Positions 53,069 through 61,379 of a stretch of DNA of 64,000 bases are shown one piece after another. Every line of letters starts with the position of its first letter. Within the stretch, counting starts at the first letter, position 1. This stretch comes from Bacillus sp. 165. Its GTDB lineage: Bacteria; Bacillota; Bacilli; Bacillales; Bacillaceae_G. The stretch is taken from NCBI RefSeq assembly GCF_017742235.1, contig NZ_JAGHKQ010000001.1, positions 1 through 64,000 of the forward strand, in the 5' to 3' direction. A program made the position numbers and the translations under genes. The notes beneath the pieces were generated by a model. That model searched no databases. It was not told the origin of the DNA and saw only the letters and a list, made by a program, of their open reading frames with translations.

Positions 53069-53833
53069 CTATACCTTTACTTTTTCAGACATTTTTATGA
53101 GATTAGTCAGACTCATCTCTAAGCTGTCTAAAGGATTTCCAGAACAGTAATCTTGCTCTACCGCATAGAATTCAACCCCATTTTGTTCTCCCCATAATAA
53201 AATTGGTTCAAAGTCAATCGAACCTGTACCTACTTCAGCAAAATACTTTCTCTCATCATTAGTCATATCTTTTAGATGAAGAATAGGAATTCGATTAGGA
53301 AATTTCTTCATATAGGAAAGCGGATCATATCCTGCCATCTTAACCCAATAGGTATCCACTTCTGGGTATAGATACATTCCATCCTCTTCTTCTAAAATAA
53401 AATCAAGCGCGACTTTTCCATCAATCTGTGTTTGGAATTCAAAATCGTGGTGATGATAACCAACCCGATATGCTTTTGGTACTACCTGTTTTGCGACTTT
53501 AAGCAAATCATGCTTAGCTTTTACATACCCTTCTACATGTTGCATTTCTTTCTCGAGATAATGGCAGAAAAAGTCGCTTGTCCCAAATAAATCAGCCTCT
53601 TTTAATACCGTTTCTAACTCATTGTTCATGCGATCTAAGCTGATATGCATGCCCGCTGTCTTTAACCCCGTTTCTTTTAATACTTCGGCAATCTCTTCCG
53701 CTGGATATTCATATAATCCATCGATTTGCACAGCTGCATAGCCCATTTTCTTTAGTTCACGTAGTACGGCAGGAAAGTCTTTACTAATTTCATTACGTAA
53801 TGTATATAATTGAGCCGCAAATTTATGTTGCAT
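53069..53833 (-). CDS. Sugar phosphate isomerase/epimerase, IolE/IolI-type TIM barrel
   Basis: The 254-residue AP-endonuclease-2-fold protein shows FAAQLYTLRNEISKDFPAVL, AGMHISLDRM, YHHHDFEFQT (metal residues), LYPEVDTYWVKMAG and ILHLKDM. EVGTGSIDFEPIL follows and the last strand is YAVEQDYCSGNP. Such enzymes isomerise keto-sugars or inososes. It could act as an inosose isomerase (IolI role) or on a sugar released by the glycosidase. It overlaps tightly with its neighbours (1-9 bp). Confidence 0.85.
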   Translation of the reverse strand: MQHKFAAQLYTLRNEISKDFPAVLRELKKMGYAAVQIDGLYEYPAEEIAEVLKETGLKTAGMHISLDRMNNELETVLKEADLFGTSDFFCHYLEKEMQHVEGYVKAKHDLLKVAKQVVPKAYRVGYHHHDFEFQTQIDGKVALDFILEEEDGMYLYPEVDTYWVKMAGYDPLSYMKKFPNRIPILHLKDMTNDERKYFAEVGTGSIDFEPILLWGEQNGVEFYAVEQDYCSGNPLDSLEMSLTNLIKMSEKVKV

Positions 53834-53834
53834 C

Positions 53835-54806
53835 TTATCTCACCCCTTCGGTTTTAGATTCACGTAAATTAAGCTCATCTATTTCTACAGTGGTTAATGG
53901 TATATTTGCCCCCTTAATAGAAGACAGCAGCTCTTCTACTTTCTCAGGACCAATAATTGCCGCTGTTGGATACGGCTGATTCAACACATATGCAAGGGCA
54001 ATCTCAATAGTGCTTGCTCCCTTTTCTTTGGCTAGATTTTGTGCTCGTGTAAAACGCTCCCAATTTGCCTCACTATAATATACCTCGACCATTTCCTGAT
54101 TTTCTCGCTTCTCCGGTGAGAATCGGCCGCTAAAGAACCCCCCTGCCTGAGAGCTCCATGATAATAATGGAAGTTGTGTTCCCTTATGCCAATTTGCCAT
54201 TTCTTCATCAACCGAGACACATCCTGGCCATCTAGGTCTATTGCATTGCGCCAAACTCAGATTCGGACTGTTAAATGTAAAACCAACAAGACCGTGTGTT
54301 GCCGCATAATTATTCGCTTCCTGAATTCGGGTATGCGACCAGTTTGATGCTCCAATCGCATGGATTCTCCCTGCATCAAGATGCTCATTTAGCACTTCCA
54401 TTATTGGGCCAATGTCAACGTTTGGGTCGTCACGATGCAGCGCATAAAAGTCGACATAATCCGTCCTTAGCCTTGCCAAGCTTTCCATTAAATCCTTGGT
54501 GATTGCTTCTGGATTCACACGTGGCCCCGGTTCACCATCATCAGGGTGTGCACCTTTTGTAAGGATATAGATATTTTCACGAATCCCCCGTGATTCCACC
54601 CATTCTCCTACTATAGCTTCACTATTAATATATTGATGAGCAGAATCAAATATATTGCCACCCATTTGAACATACTGATCCATAATCTTAAAAGCCTGTT
54701 CTTTATCATCCAATTGATAGAATCCAGCTGTTCCCAAAATTAAGCGGGAACACTTTTTTTCTATAGATTTATTTCCTTTTACACCTTTAAGAGTAATATA
54801 GTTCAT
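53835..54806 (-). CDS. Aldo/keto reductase (IolS-like)
   Basis: The 323-residue AKR has the catalytic tetrad in order: Asp/Tyr in NIFDSAHQYINSE, Lys in ILTKGAH, His in DFYALHRDD. The NADP-binding C-terminal end includes AAIIGPEKVEELLSSI. It could reduce or oxidise a keto-inositol or sugar made in this pathway, like IolS/IolX of other firmicutes. Its ATG overlaps the TGA of the phosphodiesterase remnant (ATGA). Confidence 0.88.
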   Translation of the reverse strand: MNYITLKGVKGNKSIEKKCSRLILGTAGFYQLDDKEQAFKIMDQYVQMGGNIFDSAHQYINSEAIVGEWVESRGIRENIYILTKGAHPDDGEPGPRVNPEAITKDLMESLARLRTDYVDFYALHRDDPNVDIGPIMEVLNEHLDAGRIHAIGASNWSHTRIQEANNYAATHGLVGFTFNSPNLSLAQCNRPRWPGCVSVDEEMANWHKGTQLPLLSWSSQAGGFFSGRFSPEKRENQEMVEVYYSEANWERFTRAQNLAKEKGASTIEIALAYVLNQPYPTAAIIGPEKVEELLSSIKGANIPLTTVEIDELNLRESKTEGVR

Positions 54807-55200
54807 TGCAACCCCCTCTTTCCTAAAAATTGATATCGTTCTTCAATCATGATACCTGGAATATTCGTATCCATTGCATCGATTCCCCATTCCAGAATTG
54901 TTCTCCGCACATAAAGGTCATCACTTATACTTCCATGTACATAGAAACCATATGGACACAATTCGTCTACTAAACTAGGCGAAATCTGAAAATGGGGACA
55001 TGTAGCACCTGAGCCTCAAGCAAACACAAATATTTCACCGGATTAATCAATAGTGATGCACTACTCACATTGTTTATGATTTTTTACTATAATTCCTTAT
55101 CTCTGCCAATAAAGCATGATTGAAGAACATAATTTGAACTTTATCCATAGCCTTCTACTAACTGAGCCACTTTTTCCTAATGGTCCATGCACATGCTCTC
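54803..55200 (-). pseudogene. Glycerophosphodiester phosphodiesterase, decayed remnant
   Basis: Three consecutive segments of one protein lie in different frames. First is AQLVEGYG and then, shifted, MDKVQIMFFNHALLAEIRNY and SLLINPVKYLCLLEAQ. After a second shift comes GATCPHFQISPSLVDELCPY, YVHGSISDDLYVRRTILEWG and IDAMDTNIPGIM, ending TGA at 54803-54805. These are the last three strands and helices of a GDPD TIM barrel, including the sequence of the 'DxITDxP'-like end. The N-terminal catalytic half (HRG...ENT) is absent. It is a dead gene between the PHP and AKR genes and records that the operon once encoded a GDPD. Confidence 0.82.
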
Positions 55201-55206
55201 ATTGTT

Positions 55207-56496
55207 TCAACTCAATGCATTTCTGAAATAAATAGGATTGCTTAACGCTGCTAATAAACGCGATTTCACCTGAGGAAAATAGCGCCAAACCTCCACCCTA
55301 TAAAAGAAACGTTCTTCGGCAGGCAATGACAAGTCCAGTGTGTCCTGCCCTTCCTCAACCAATACTTCTAGTTCAATTCCGTGATTGGAAATCACTTTTA
55401 CAACATCGCTAAATTCGGTATTCTTCACATTTAGAAGCACAGGATGCTTCGTATCTTCACATATATCCCCTGCCATGCTCGTGCCGCAAGTTAAATCAAT
55501 AAAGGGGCCTTGTGGTGAATAGCTTAAAACTACATGTCCCCTGTCAATTGCTTTTAAAATCTCCGCACTTGTCAGGGACTTACTATATACCCAAGTTGTT
55601 GGCATTCCATGGACTACATAAGGATCAGGACGGTGTGTATCACTTCCACCAACAGCAACCAGCCTTTTCCCTGAAACCAACTGCTCCTGCCACCAGTCAA
55701 GAGCAGCCTGATTATCTTCTCGCCATGGTCCATTCCAAACCTCAACCCAGTCATAGTCAAAATCCCACTCTAATCTCCACCCCGTATTACGGCAATATGG
55801 ATGGTTCAACGATATATAGGCACCCCTTTTGCGCCCTTCTTCTAATTGTGCATGTAAATCTTCCATATTATTTACTCTAAAATCACGAACCGGATCGCTT
55901 ACACCAAAAAAGTTCAGATGTCCCCAGTTTGTAGTCAGCTCCATGCCTGGGATAAACAACGTATTAACATCCCTCGGATATGCTTCATTTTGACTGGAGG
56001 TATTATGATCAGTTAATGCTACAAAATCAAGACCATCCCTTTCAGCAATGTCAGCTTTTTCCCTTAGTGTGAACTTACCATCACTATGGACACTGTGGGT
56101 ATGAAGGTCACCCTTTAGCCAACGAAATTCTTCTTTCGCATACTCAATTGTTAAATTCACCGTACAACCCTTCTTAGCTACTTTATATGCTCCAAGAATT
56201 ACTGCCCATTCTCCTTCTGGTAATTCACCATGCAAATATCCTGGAGTAGCCTTAGCTAAATGAATAAAAAATTCTGTACGAGCACCACCGCTCCATCCGC
56301 GTACTCTATTAGGATCTTTTATTCCTAAGTCAATGATGCTCGAAGTAGCACCCTCTTTGGTAACGTCCATTTTCACTTTAATTTGTTCTATGCCAGCAGG
56401 AACAAAAAACGGAATTTCAATATATACGTTTTCTTCCTCATGAGAAATAAATCTTGATACCTTTTCTATTTTTGAAGTTTCTACAATAATACTCAT
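55207..56496 (-). CDS. PHP-domain metallohydrolase (CehA/McbA family)
   Basis: The start is ATG 56496 (MSIIVETSKIEKVSRF) behind AGGAGGG. The 429-residue protein has an N-terminal beta domain (about 1-135) and a PHP domain with metal motifs LKGDLHTHSVHSDGKFTL, VALTDHNTSS, FIPGMELTT, SLNHPYC and VGGSDTHRPD. CehA/McbA members hydrolyse phosphate or aryl esters. Here a phosphoester (for example of inositol or glycerol) is a plausible substrate, given the neighbours. No signal peptide, so cytoplasmic. Confidence 0.88.
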   Translation of the reverse strand: MSIIVETSKIEKVSRFISHEEENVYIEIPFFVPAGIEQIKVKMDVTKEGATSSIIDLGIKDPNRVRGWSGGARTEFFIHLAKATPGYLHGELPEGEWAVILGAYKVAKKGCTVNLTIEYAKEEFRWLKGDLHTHSVHSDGKFTLREKADIAERDGLDFVALTDHNTSSQNEAYPRDVNTLFIPGMELTTNWGHLNFFGVSDPVRDFRVNNMEDLHAQLEEGRKRGAYISLNHPYCRNTGWRLEWDFDYDWVEVWNGPWREDNQAALDWWQEQLVSGKRLVAVGGSDTHRPDPYVVHGMPTTWVYSKSLTSAEILKAIDRGHVVLSYSPQGPFIDLTCGTSMAGDICEDTKHPVLLNVKNTEFSDVVKVISNHGIELEVLVEEGQDTLDLSLPAEERFFYRVEVWRYFPQVKSRLLAALSNPIYFRNALS

Positions 56497-56519
56497 TTCA
56501 CTCACCCTCCTGGTGGATG

Positions 56520-57386
56520 TTATTCTTTCCCTGATCCGAGCATAATACCTTTCACAAAATATTTTTGTACAAACGGATAGATTACAAGCAATGGAATAAG
56601 AGCAATCATAATTCCTGCCATCCTTACATTTGAAGTAATAAAGTCACTGCTTGATGTAGAGTCAGTTGAAATAATTAATGAACGTAAAGCAAGCTGTAAC
56701 GTATATTTTTTATCATCGTTAATATAGAGTAAGGCAGAGGTAAAGTGATTCCATCTGCTGACAAATTCGAACAGCGTAACAGTTGCAATTCCTGGTTTCG
56801 CCAAAGGTAAATAAATTTTCGAGAAAATTCTGAAATCACCAGCTCCATCCATTCTTGCAGATTCAGCCAATTCATAAGACACACCTAAAAAGTAATTTCG
56901 CATTAAAAGAACACTGAAACCTGAAACCAAGCCGTGAATAACAAGAGAAGTAAGTGTGTTTAATAATCCAAGGTCTTTATTCACCACATACAATGGAATC
57001 ATTATGGCCTCACCAGGTATCATCATCGTGACCATAATGAGAGTCGTCATTATTTTTTTACCTGGCAAATCTTTTTGAACTAAAACATATCCCGCCATAG
57101 CAGACAAAAACACATGAAAAAACGTCCCTAAAACGGTAACGATGACATTGTTATAAAACGGTCTCCAAAGCTCCAGCTTTCTCCAAATCGTTTCATACCC
57201 TTCAAAACTGATTTCCTTAGGCCAAAGTTTGATTCCGGGTTTCATTGACTCGATATTTGAAGAAAGTGAAACGATCAACGTATTTAATATCGGAAGAATC
57301 ATCGTAAGGACTAACAGTAATAAAAATAGCGTATTTAGACTATAAAAAGTTTTGCGTTTCCAATTCCATCCAATCCAATTCTTCAT
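56520..57386 (-). CDS. Carbohydrate ABC transporter permease 2 (CUT1, MalG/LplC type)
   Basis: The 288-residue permease has six helices and the EAA motif ELAESARMDGAGDFRIFSKIYLPLAKPG. The opening KRKTFYSLNTLFLLLLVLTM and the ending YFVKGIMLGSGKE fit the LplC/YtcP branch, which imports oligosaccharides with an extracellular binding protein. It lies between the PHP gene and the first permease with 3-bp and 23-bp gaps. Confidence 0.93.
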   Translation of the reverse strand: MKNWIGWNWKRKTFYSLNTLFLLLLVLTMILPILNTLIVSLSSNIESMKPGIKLWPKEISFEGYETIWRKLELWRPFYNNVIVTVLGTFFHVFLSAMAGYVLVQKDLPGKKIMTTLIMVTMMIPGEAIMIPLYVVNKDLGLLNTLTSLVIHGLVSGFSVLLMRNYFLGVSYELAESARMDGAGDFRIFSKIYLPLAKPGIATVTLFEFVSRWNHFTSALLYINDDKKYTLQLALRSLIISTDSTSSSDFITSNVRMAGIMIALIPLLVIYPFVQKYFVKGIMLGSGKE

Positions 57387-57389
57387 GTT

Positions 57390-58265
57390 CTATGCCTCCT
57401 CATCATATCGAAGCACTTTTCGTGCTATAAGAGTGAGGATTAATGTAGCTAAGACAACAATCATTGATGCTGCAGTAGCAACCCCCATCTGAAACTCAAG
57501 AATCCCTTTTTCATAGGTGTAGGTCATAAGTACATCTACTTTTCTACTAATCGCTGGATTACCCATGACGATGATTTGATCAAATATTCTTAAAGAACCT
57601 AATAGGTTTAACAGAAATACAACCTTCATGGTTGGATACAATTGCGGAATCATTATATTTTTAATTTCCTGCCAACGAGAAGCCCCATCCATTTTGGCTG
57701 CTTCATATAATGAAGGATTGATGCCAACAATAGCCGCTAAATAGAGAATACATGTGTAGCCCATATCCTTCCAAATAGCAGATAGCACCATTAATGATCT
57801 TGCATATTCATCCTTTGTGAAGAAATGTATAGGTTTCCCATCAAATACTTTTATAATTTCATTGATTAATCCCCCGTCAGGTGAAAAGATATAAATCCAT
57901 ATACCTCCGACCACAACCCAGGAAAACAAATGCGGGACATAAATAACCATTTGTGTAAATTTTTTAAAAGAGACCCGAATAACCTCATTTAGAGAAATGG
58001 CTACAATAATCGGAAAGGCAAATCCAATGATTAATATTCCTCCGCCAATTAATAGCGTATTAACTAAAACACGCCAGAAAACTGGATCATTTAGTACGGT
58101 AATGTAGTTTTGGAGTCCAACAAAAGGGCGATCTCCAATGATTCTAAATTCTTGGAAACTAATAAGGACTCCCCTTAATAAGGGATAGTAGGAAAAAAGA
58201 AGAAAATAAAGAAAGATGGGGATCATCATTATATACAGCCATGCGTATCGTTTATATATATTCAT
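57390..58265 (-). CDS. Carbohydrate ABC transporter permease 1 (CUT1, LplB/MalF type)
   Basis: The 291-residue permease has six helices and EAA motif LYEAAKMDGASRWQEIKNIMIPQLYP. The opening YAWLYIMMIPIFLYFLLFSY is typical of LplB-type permeases. It pairs with the downstream permease. No ATPase gene is present in the locus, as is common in Bacillus where MsmX-type ATPases are shared. Confidence 0.93.
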   Translation of the reverse strand: MNIYKRYAWLYIMMIPIFLYFLLFSYYPLLRGVLISFQEFRIIGDRPFVGLQNYITVLNDPVFWRVLVNTLLIGGGILIIGFAFPIIVAISLNEVIRVSFKKFTQMVIYVPHLFSWVVVGGIWIYIFSPDGGLINEIIKVFDGKPIHFFTKDEYARSLMVLSAIWKDMGYTCILYLAAIVGINPSLYEAAKMDGASRWQEIKNIMIPQLYPTMKVVFLLNLLGSLRIFDQIIVMGNPAISRKVDVLMTYTYEKGILEFQMGVATAASMIVVLATLILTLIARKVLRYDEEA

Positions 58266-58396
58266 ATATCATCACCTTGTAATTTGGTTTGTAGGTTTTC
58301 AAGAGAGAGATTACTAGTTACCCCAGTACCTAGTATGAAAATAGTAGAAAAGAGGGGAAAACATATTGCTCTCACCCTCTTATTTACTTGTTAATT

Positions 58397-59812
58397 TTAT
58401 TTATCAATTAATCCTGCATCTAGTAATTCCTTATGCATTTTTTTCACTGCTTCTTTAGCATCCATTTCACCCATCATAGCTTTAAATGCATAGTTCTGAA
58501 TAATCTTTTCTGCTGCTGGCCAATCTGATGTTGAAACTTCTAATGAAGAGTTTTCAAGAATAATCTTTTGTGCCTCTTCAACCCCTGGAAGCATACCGAA
58601 TGGATTCTCCCACTTTGTATTGTTCGGGAATGGAGCACCGTGATCCATTCCGTGTTCTTTACCAGCAGCCGTTAACTCATATTTACCATTTGTTACTGTA
58701 TAGTCATTATCTTTAATTCCAAGTGTTGCTAACACATTCCCTTCTTCTGAATGCCAGAATTCAAGAAATTCCATTGCAGTTTTAGGATGTTCTGCATTGA
58801 CTGGGATAGCCCAAACACTTTGATCACCACGGCGAAGCATAATGTTCCCCTCTGGTCCAACAGCACCAGAAATTCCTTTTGCCTCAAAGGTTGTATTTGG
58901 ATCGTCTACCTTACGGATATTGTTAAATAATCCAACCCATGCATCCCAATACGTAACCGTACCTACACGGTCTGTTAAGAATAACTCACGCATTTTACCT
59001 GAATCATTTGTAGCAAAGTTTGGATCTAATAACCCTTCTTTATACAGCTTTGCAAACCATTCAAATACAGGAACTGCTTTCTCTGTTGCAATTGGAATTG
59101 TACGCTTTCCATCTTTGTCAATCACATAACGATATTTCACTCCAGCTGCACTTAAAAACCCTTGAATATCATATAATCCAGCAGTAGATAGTCCATATGT
59201 ATCGTCCTTGCCATTTCCATCTGGATCTTGTTCTTTAAACGATTTGAAGACATTGTAGAAGTCATCAAGAGTTTTGGGTTGCTCTAGACCCAGCTTTTCC
59301 ATCCAGTCTTGTCTAACAATCGGCAGCGTTCCGCCTTCAAATTTATTAAATATACCGTAAACTTTTCCATTATCGTACTTAATTAAATTCCACTCTTTTT
59401 CAGAGATAATAGTGGAGTCTGATAATACTTTCGATTTTTGAATTTTGTCATTTAATTCAGTTAGAACACCTTGTTTTACTAAAATATCCATTAATGGTTT
59501 AGTAAGTAGGATTAAGTCATACTTTTCACCAGATGACATGCTAGTCATTAACTTTTGATCGTAATCTGCCGGCGGTTTAACCATTTCCACTTTTATACCT
59601 GTTAATCTTTCAATCTCTTTAACAAATAGTTCATTTTCTTCAGGTGTTTTCCCGCCAACAACATTGGAGAGAATCCGCAGTGTCTTTTTCTCTTTTTTCG
59701 TGCTTTTATCATTTGTATTAGTGGAAGTTTCTTGAGAACTACAAGCGCTAAGAAGTAAACTTAAAATCATAAAAACTGGTACTAAAAACTTAAAAACTTT
59801 TTTATAGTTCAT
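58397..59812 (-). CDS. Extracellular sugar-binding lipoprotein (family 1)
   Basis: The 471-residue protein has a lipoprotein signal with lipobox LLSAC (Cys at about 25), a Ser/Thr/Lys-rich linker and a type 1 solute-binding fold (RLTGIKVEMVKPPADYDQKL, KYDLILLTKPLMDILVKQG, GNIMLRRGDQSVWAIP). The LplA/YtcQ-like layout matches the permeases. It should capture a glycoside outside the membrane. It is the most strongly expressed-looking gene of the unit: strong RBS AAAAAGGGAGAGG. Confidence 0.92.
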   Translation of the reverse strand: MNYKKVFKFLVPVFMILSLLLSACSSQETSTNTNDKSTKKEKKTLRILSNVVGGKTPEENELFVKEIERLTGIKVEMVKPPADYDQKLMTSMSSGEKYDLILLTKPLMDILVKQGVLTELNDKIQKSKVLSDSTIISEKEWNLIKYDNGKVYGIFNKFEGGTLPIVRQDWMEKLGLEQPKTLDDFYNVFKSFKEQDPDGNGKDDTYGLSTAGLYDIQGFLSAAGVKYRYVIDKDGKRTIPIATEKAVPVFEWFAKLYKEGLLDPNFATNDSGKMRELFLTDRVGTVTYWDAWVGLFNNIRKVDDPNTTFEAKGISGAVGPEGNIMLRRGDQSVWAIPVNAEHPKTAMEFLEFWHSEEGNVLATLGIKDNDYTVTNGKYELTAAGKEHGMDHGAPFPNNTKWENPFGMLPGVEEAQKIILENSSLEVSTSDWPAAEKIIQNYAFKAMMGEMDAKEAVKKMHKELLDAGLIDK

Positions 59813-59894
59813 TTTTCCCTCTCCCTTTTTAAGAAACTTTTATATTATTTATTTTTTACACCGCTTCAAAATTTTTTCAATCACCCCCTATCTA

Positions 59895-60905
59895 TTAAAA
59901 GATTGTTTTGCAAGAATCTCGGATAACAAGTTTTGCAGGTATGATTTTCTTTCTTGGAGCTAATTGCTCTTTTAATACATTGATTAAAACCTCTGCTGCT
60001 TCCTCACCGAGCTTCTCTGGGAACAATTCGATACTCGTTAGTTTTGGTGTTGTCTCCAACGCGAGTGTTTCATTATTACTTAGCGTCACTAATGACAGGT
60101 CATTTGGAATATCAATTCCCAATTCTCTCGCAGCACGAAGTACCCCCAATGCAACACGGTCTGTATCCACAATGATTGCTGTAAATTTCTTTACCTTAAT
60201 GCTTTCTAGTAAACTAGTAAAACCATAGTCAGAAGCATTTTTATACTTCTCCTGATCGTTATAAATCACGTTTTCTTCCTTAAAAGGTAAACTGAAATTG
60301 TCAAAAGCCTGCTTTAAACCTTCCCTGCGATCGTCTGCTACCGTCATGCCATAGGCTGCATTGAGAAAGAGGATATCACGATGACCATTTTCAATTAAAA
60401 ATTCCCCAACCTCTTTCACAATCTCAATGTTATTGTTATCAACAAATTTGGTAGTCTCATCGTCTTCATCAGGTCTTCCAATCACTACATACGGCAAATT
60501 GAACTGCTTGTACTGCGCAATTCTTGGATCTTTATCTTTTGGATTCATTAATATAACTCCATCCACTGGATCCCTTGAAAATAACGCTGAATCATCACTC
60601 TCATACAGTTTGTCTAGAAGTACTCGGTAGCCACTTTTACTACACTTTTTTACTACACCATTAATCACTTTTAAATCAAAGCTGCTTAACTCCATGTCAA
60701 GTGTCGGCATTTTCAGACCAATAATCATTGTTTTCTTAATAGCCAAGCTTCTAGCAACATGGTTAGGGACGTAGTTCAATTCCTTTGCAACATTTAATAC
60801 TCTTTCCGTCACTTCGGCACTAATAGGTCTTTTTTTACTAAACACATTCGAAACCGTTCCCTTGGAAACCCCAGCTCGTTTTGCAACATCATCAATTGTT
60901 ACCAT
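59895..60905 (-). CDS. LacI-family transcriptional regulator of the locus
   Basis: The start is ATG 60905 (MVTIDDVAKRAGVSKGTVSN) behind TTTAGGTGAT. The 336-residue protein has the LacI helix-turn-helix with hinge helix VPNHVARSLA, and a periplasmic-binding-type ligand domain (IIGLKMPTLDMELSSFD, VDGVILMNPKDK, FTAIIVDTDRVALGVLRA). It leads the minus-strand operon, with two palindromic operators and a cre site upstream, so it probably represses itself and the transporter and hydrolase genes until the imported sugar or inositol binds. It replaces the DeoR-type IolR. Confidence 0.92.
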   Translation of the reverse strand: MVTIDDVAKRAGVSKGTVSNVFSKKRPISAEVTERVLNVAKELNYVPNHVARSLAIKKTMIIGLKMPTLDMELSSFDLKVINGVVKKCSKSGYRVLLDKLYESDDSALFSRDPVDGVILMNPKDKDPRIAQYKQFNLPYVVIGRPDEDDETTKFVDNNNIEIVKEVGEFLIENGHRDILFLNAAYGMTVADDRREGLKQAFDNFSLPFKEENVIYNDQEKYKNASDYGFTSLLESIKVKKFTAIIVDTDRVALGVLRAARELGIDIPNDLSLVTLSNNETLALETTPKLTSIELFPEKLGEEAAEVLINVLKEQLAPRKKIIPAKLVIRDSCKTIF

Positions 60906-60930
60906 TATTATCACCTAAACTCCCTTATAG

Positions 60931-60944
60931 TTAAACCGGTTTAA
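60931..60944. promoter_or_regulatory. LacI-type operator O1
   Basis: TTAAACCGGTTTAA is a perfect 14-bp palindrome with the CG centre of LacI-family operators, 26 bp upstream of the regulator start. It is likely the proximal operator. Confidence 0.75.
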
Positions 60945-61026
60945 TAGAATATTAAAAAATTTTACATTATTTTTACTTAAAAGAATACTATTTATATTAA
61001 TTCCATCTTGATTAAGTCGGTTTTTA

Positions 61027-61040
61027 TAAAACCGGTTTAA
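61027..61040. promoter_or_regulatory. LacI-type operator O2
   Basis: TAAAACCGGTTTAA shares the core AAACCGGTTT with O1. Centres are 96 bp apart (about nine helical turns), compatible with looping. A further half-site GTCGGTTTTT lies directly before it. Confidence 0.65.
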
Positions 61041-61054
61041 TGAATACGTTTTCA
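61041..61054 (-). promoter_or_regulatory. CcpA cre site
   Basis: The minus-strand sequence TGAAAACGTATTCA matches the cre consensus (WTGNAANCGNWNNCW) and directly adjoins O2. Carbon catabolite repression of the locus is expected. Confidence 0.75.
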
Positions 61055-61144
61055 TTATAAATAATATTTAAAATAAATACAATATTCAAAATATATTTTT
61101 TTACTTTTTTGAAAATTATTAAATCTAACCTATTGGACTGGTAA

Positions 61145-61339
61145 TTATACAATTCTTTCACTACATACGTAATCATTTATAAAGGAATCGACTTCGTCCC
61201 CAAGTCTTCTAACAGAATAACCCTTCCATTATCTCAATTCTTTTAAATACTCTATTGCCTGACAGTACTGTTTAAAGTTTCCCCAATTACCAAAGTGTAA
61301 GTTACCATAGGGAAAAATAATATGTAAACGTTTTATCAT
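61145..61339 (-). pseudogene. Short decayed ORF with in-frame stop
   Basis: From ATG 61339 the frame reads MIKRLHIIFPYGNLHFGNWG, FKQYCQAIEYLKELR, then TAA, then in the same frame WKGYSVRRLGDEVDSFINDY to TAA 61145-61147. The composition is protein-like with well-formed helices, but there is no RBS and the start lies right behind the protease terminator. It is probably the 3' remnant of a gene. The family is not recognised. The rest of 61055-61379 shows nothing. Confidence 0.3.
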
Positions 61340-61344
61340 AAAGC

Positions 61345-61375
61345 AAAAAACCCTGCCGCTTACGGCAAGGTGTCC
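61345..61375 (-). terminator. Terminator of intracellular protease gene
   Basis: CCTTGCCG and CGGCAGGG arms around a short loop, followed by six T on the minus strand. Confidence 0.8.
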
Positions 61376-61379
61376 TGCT

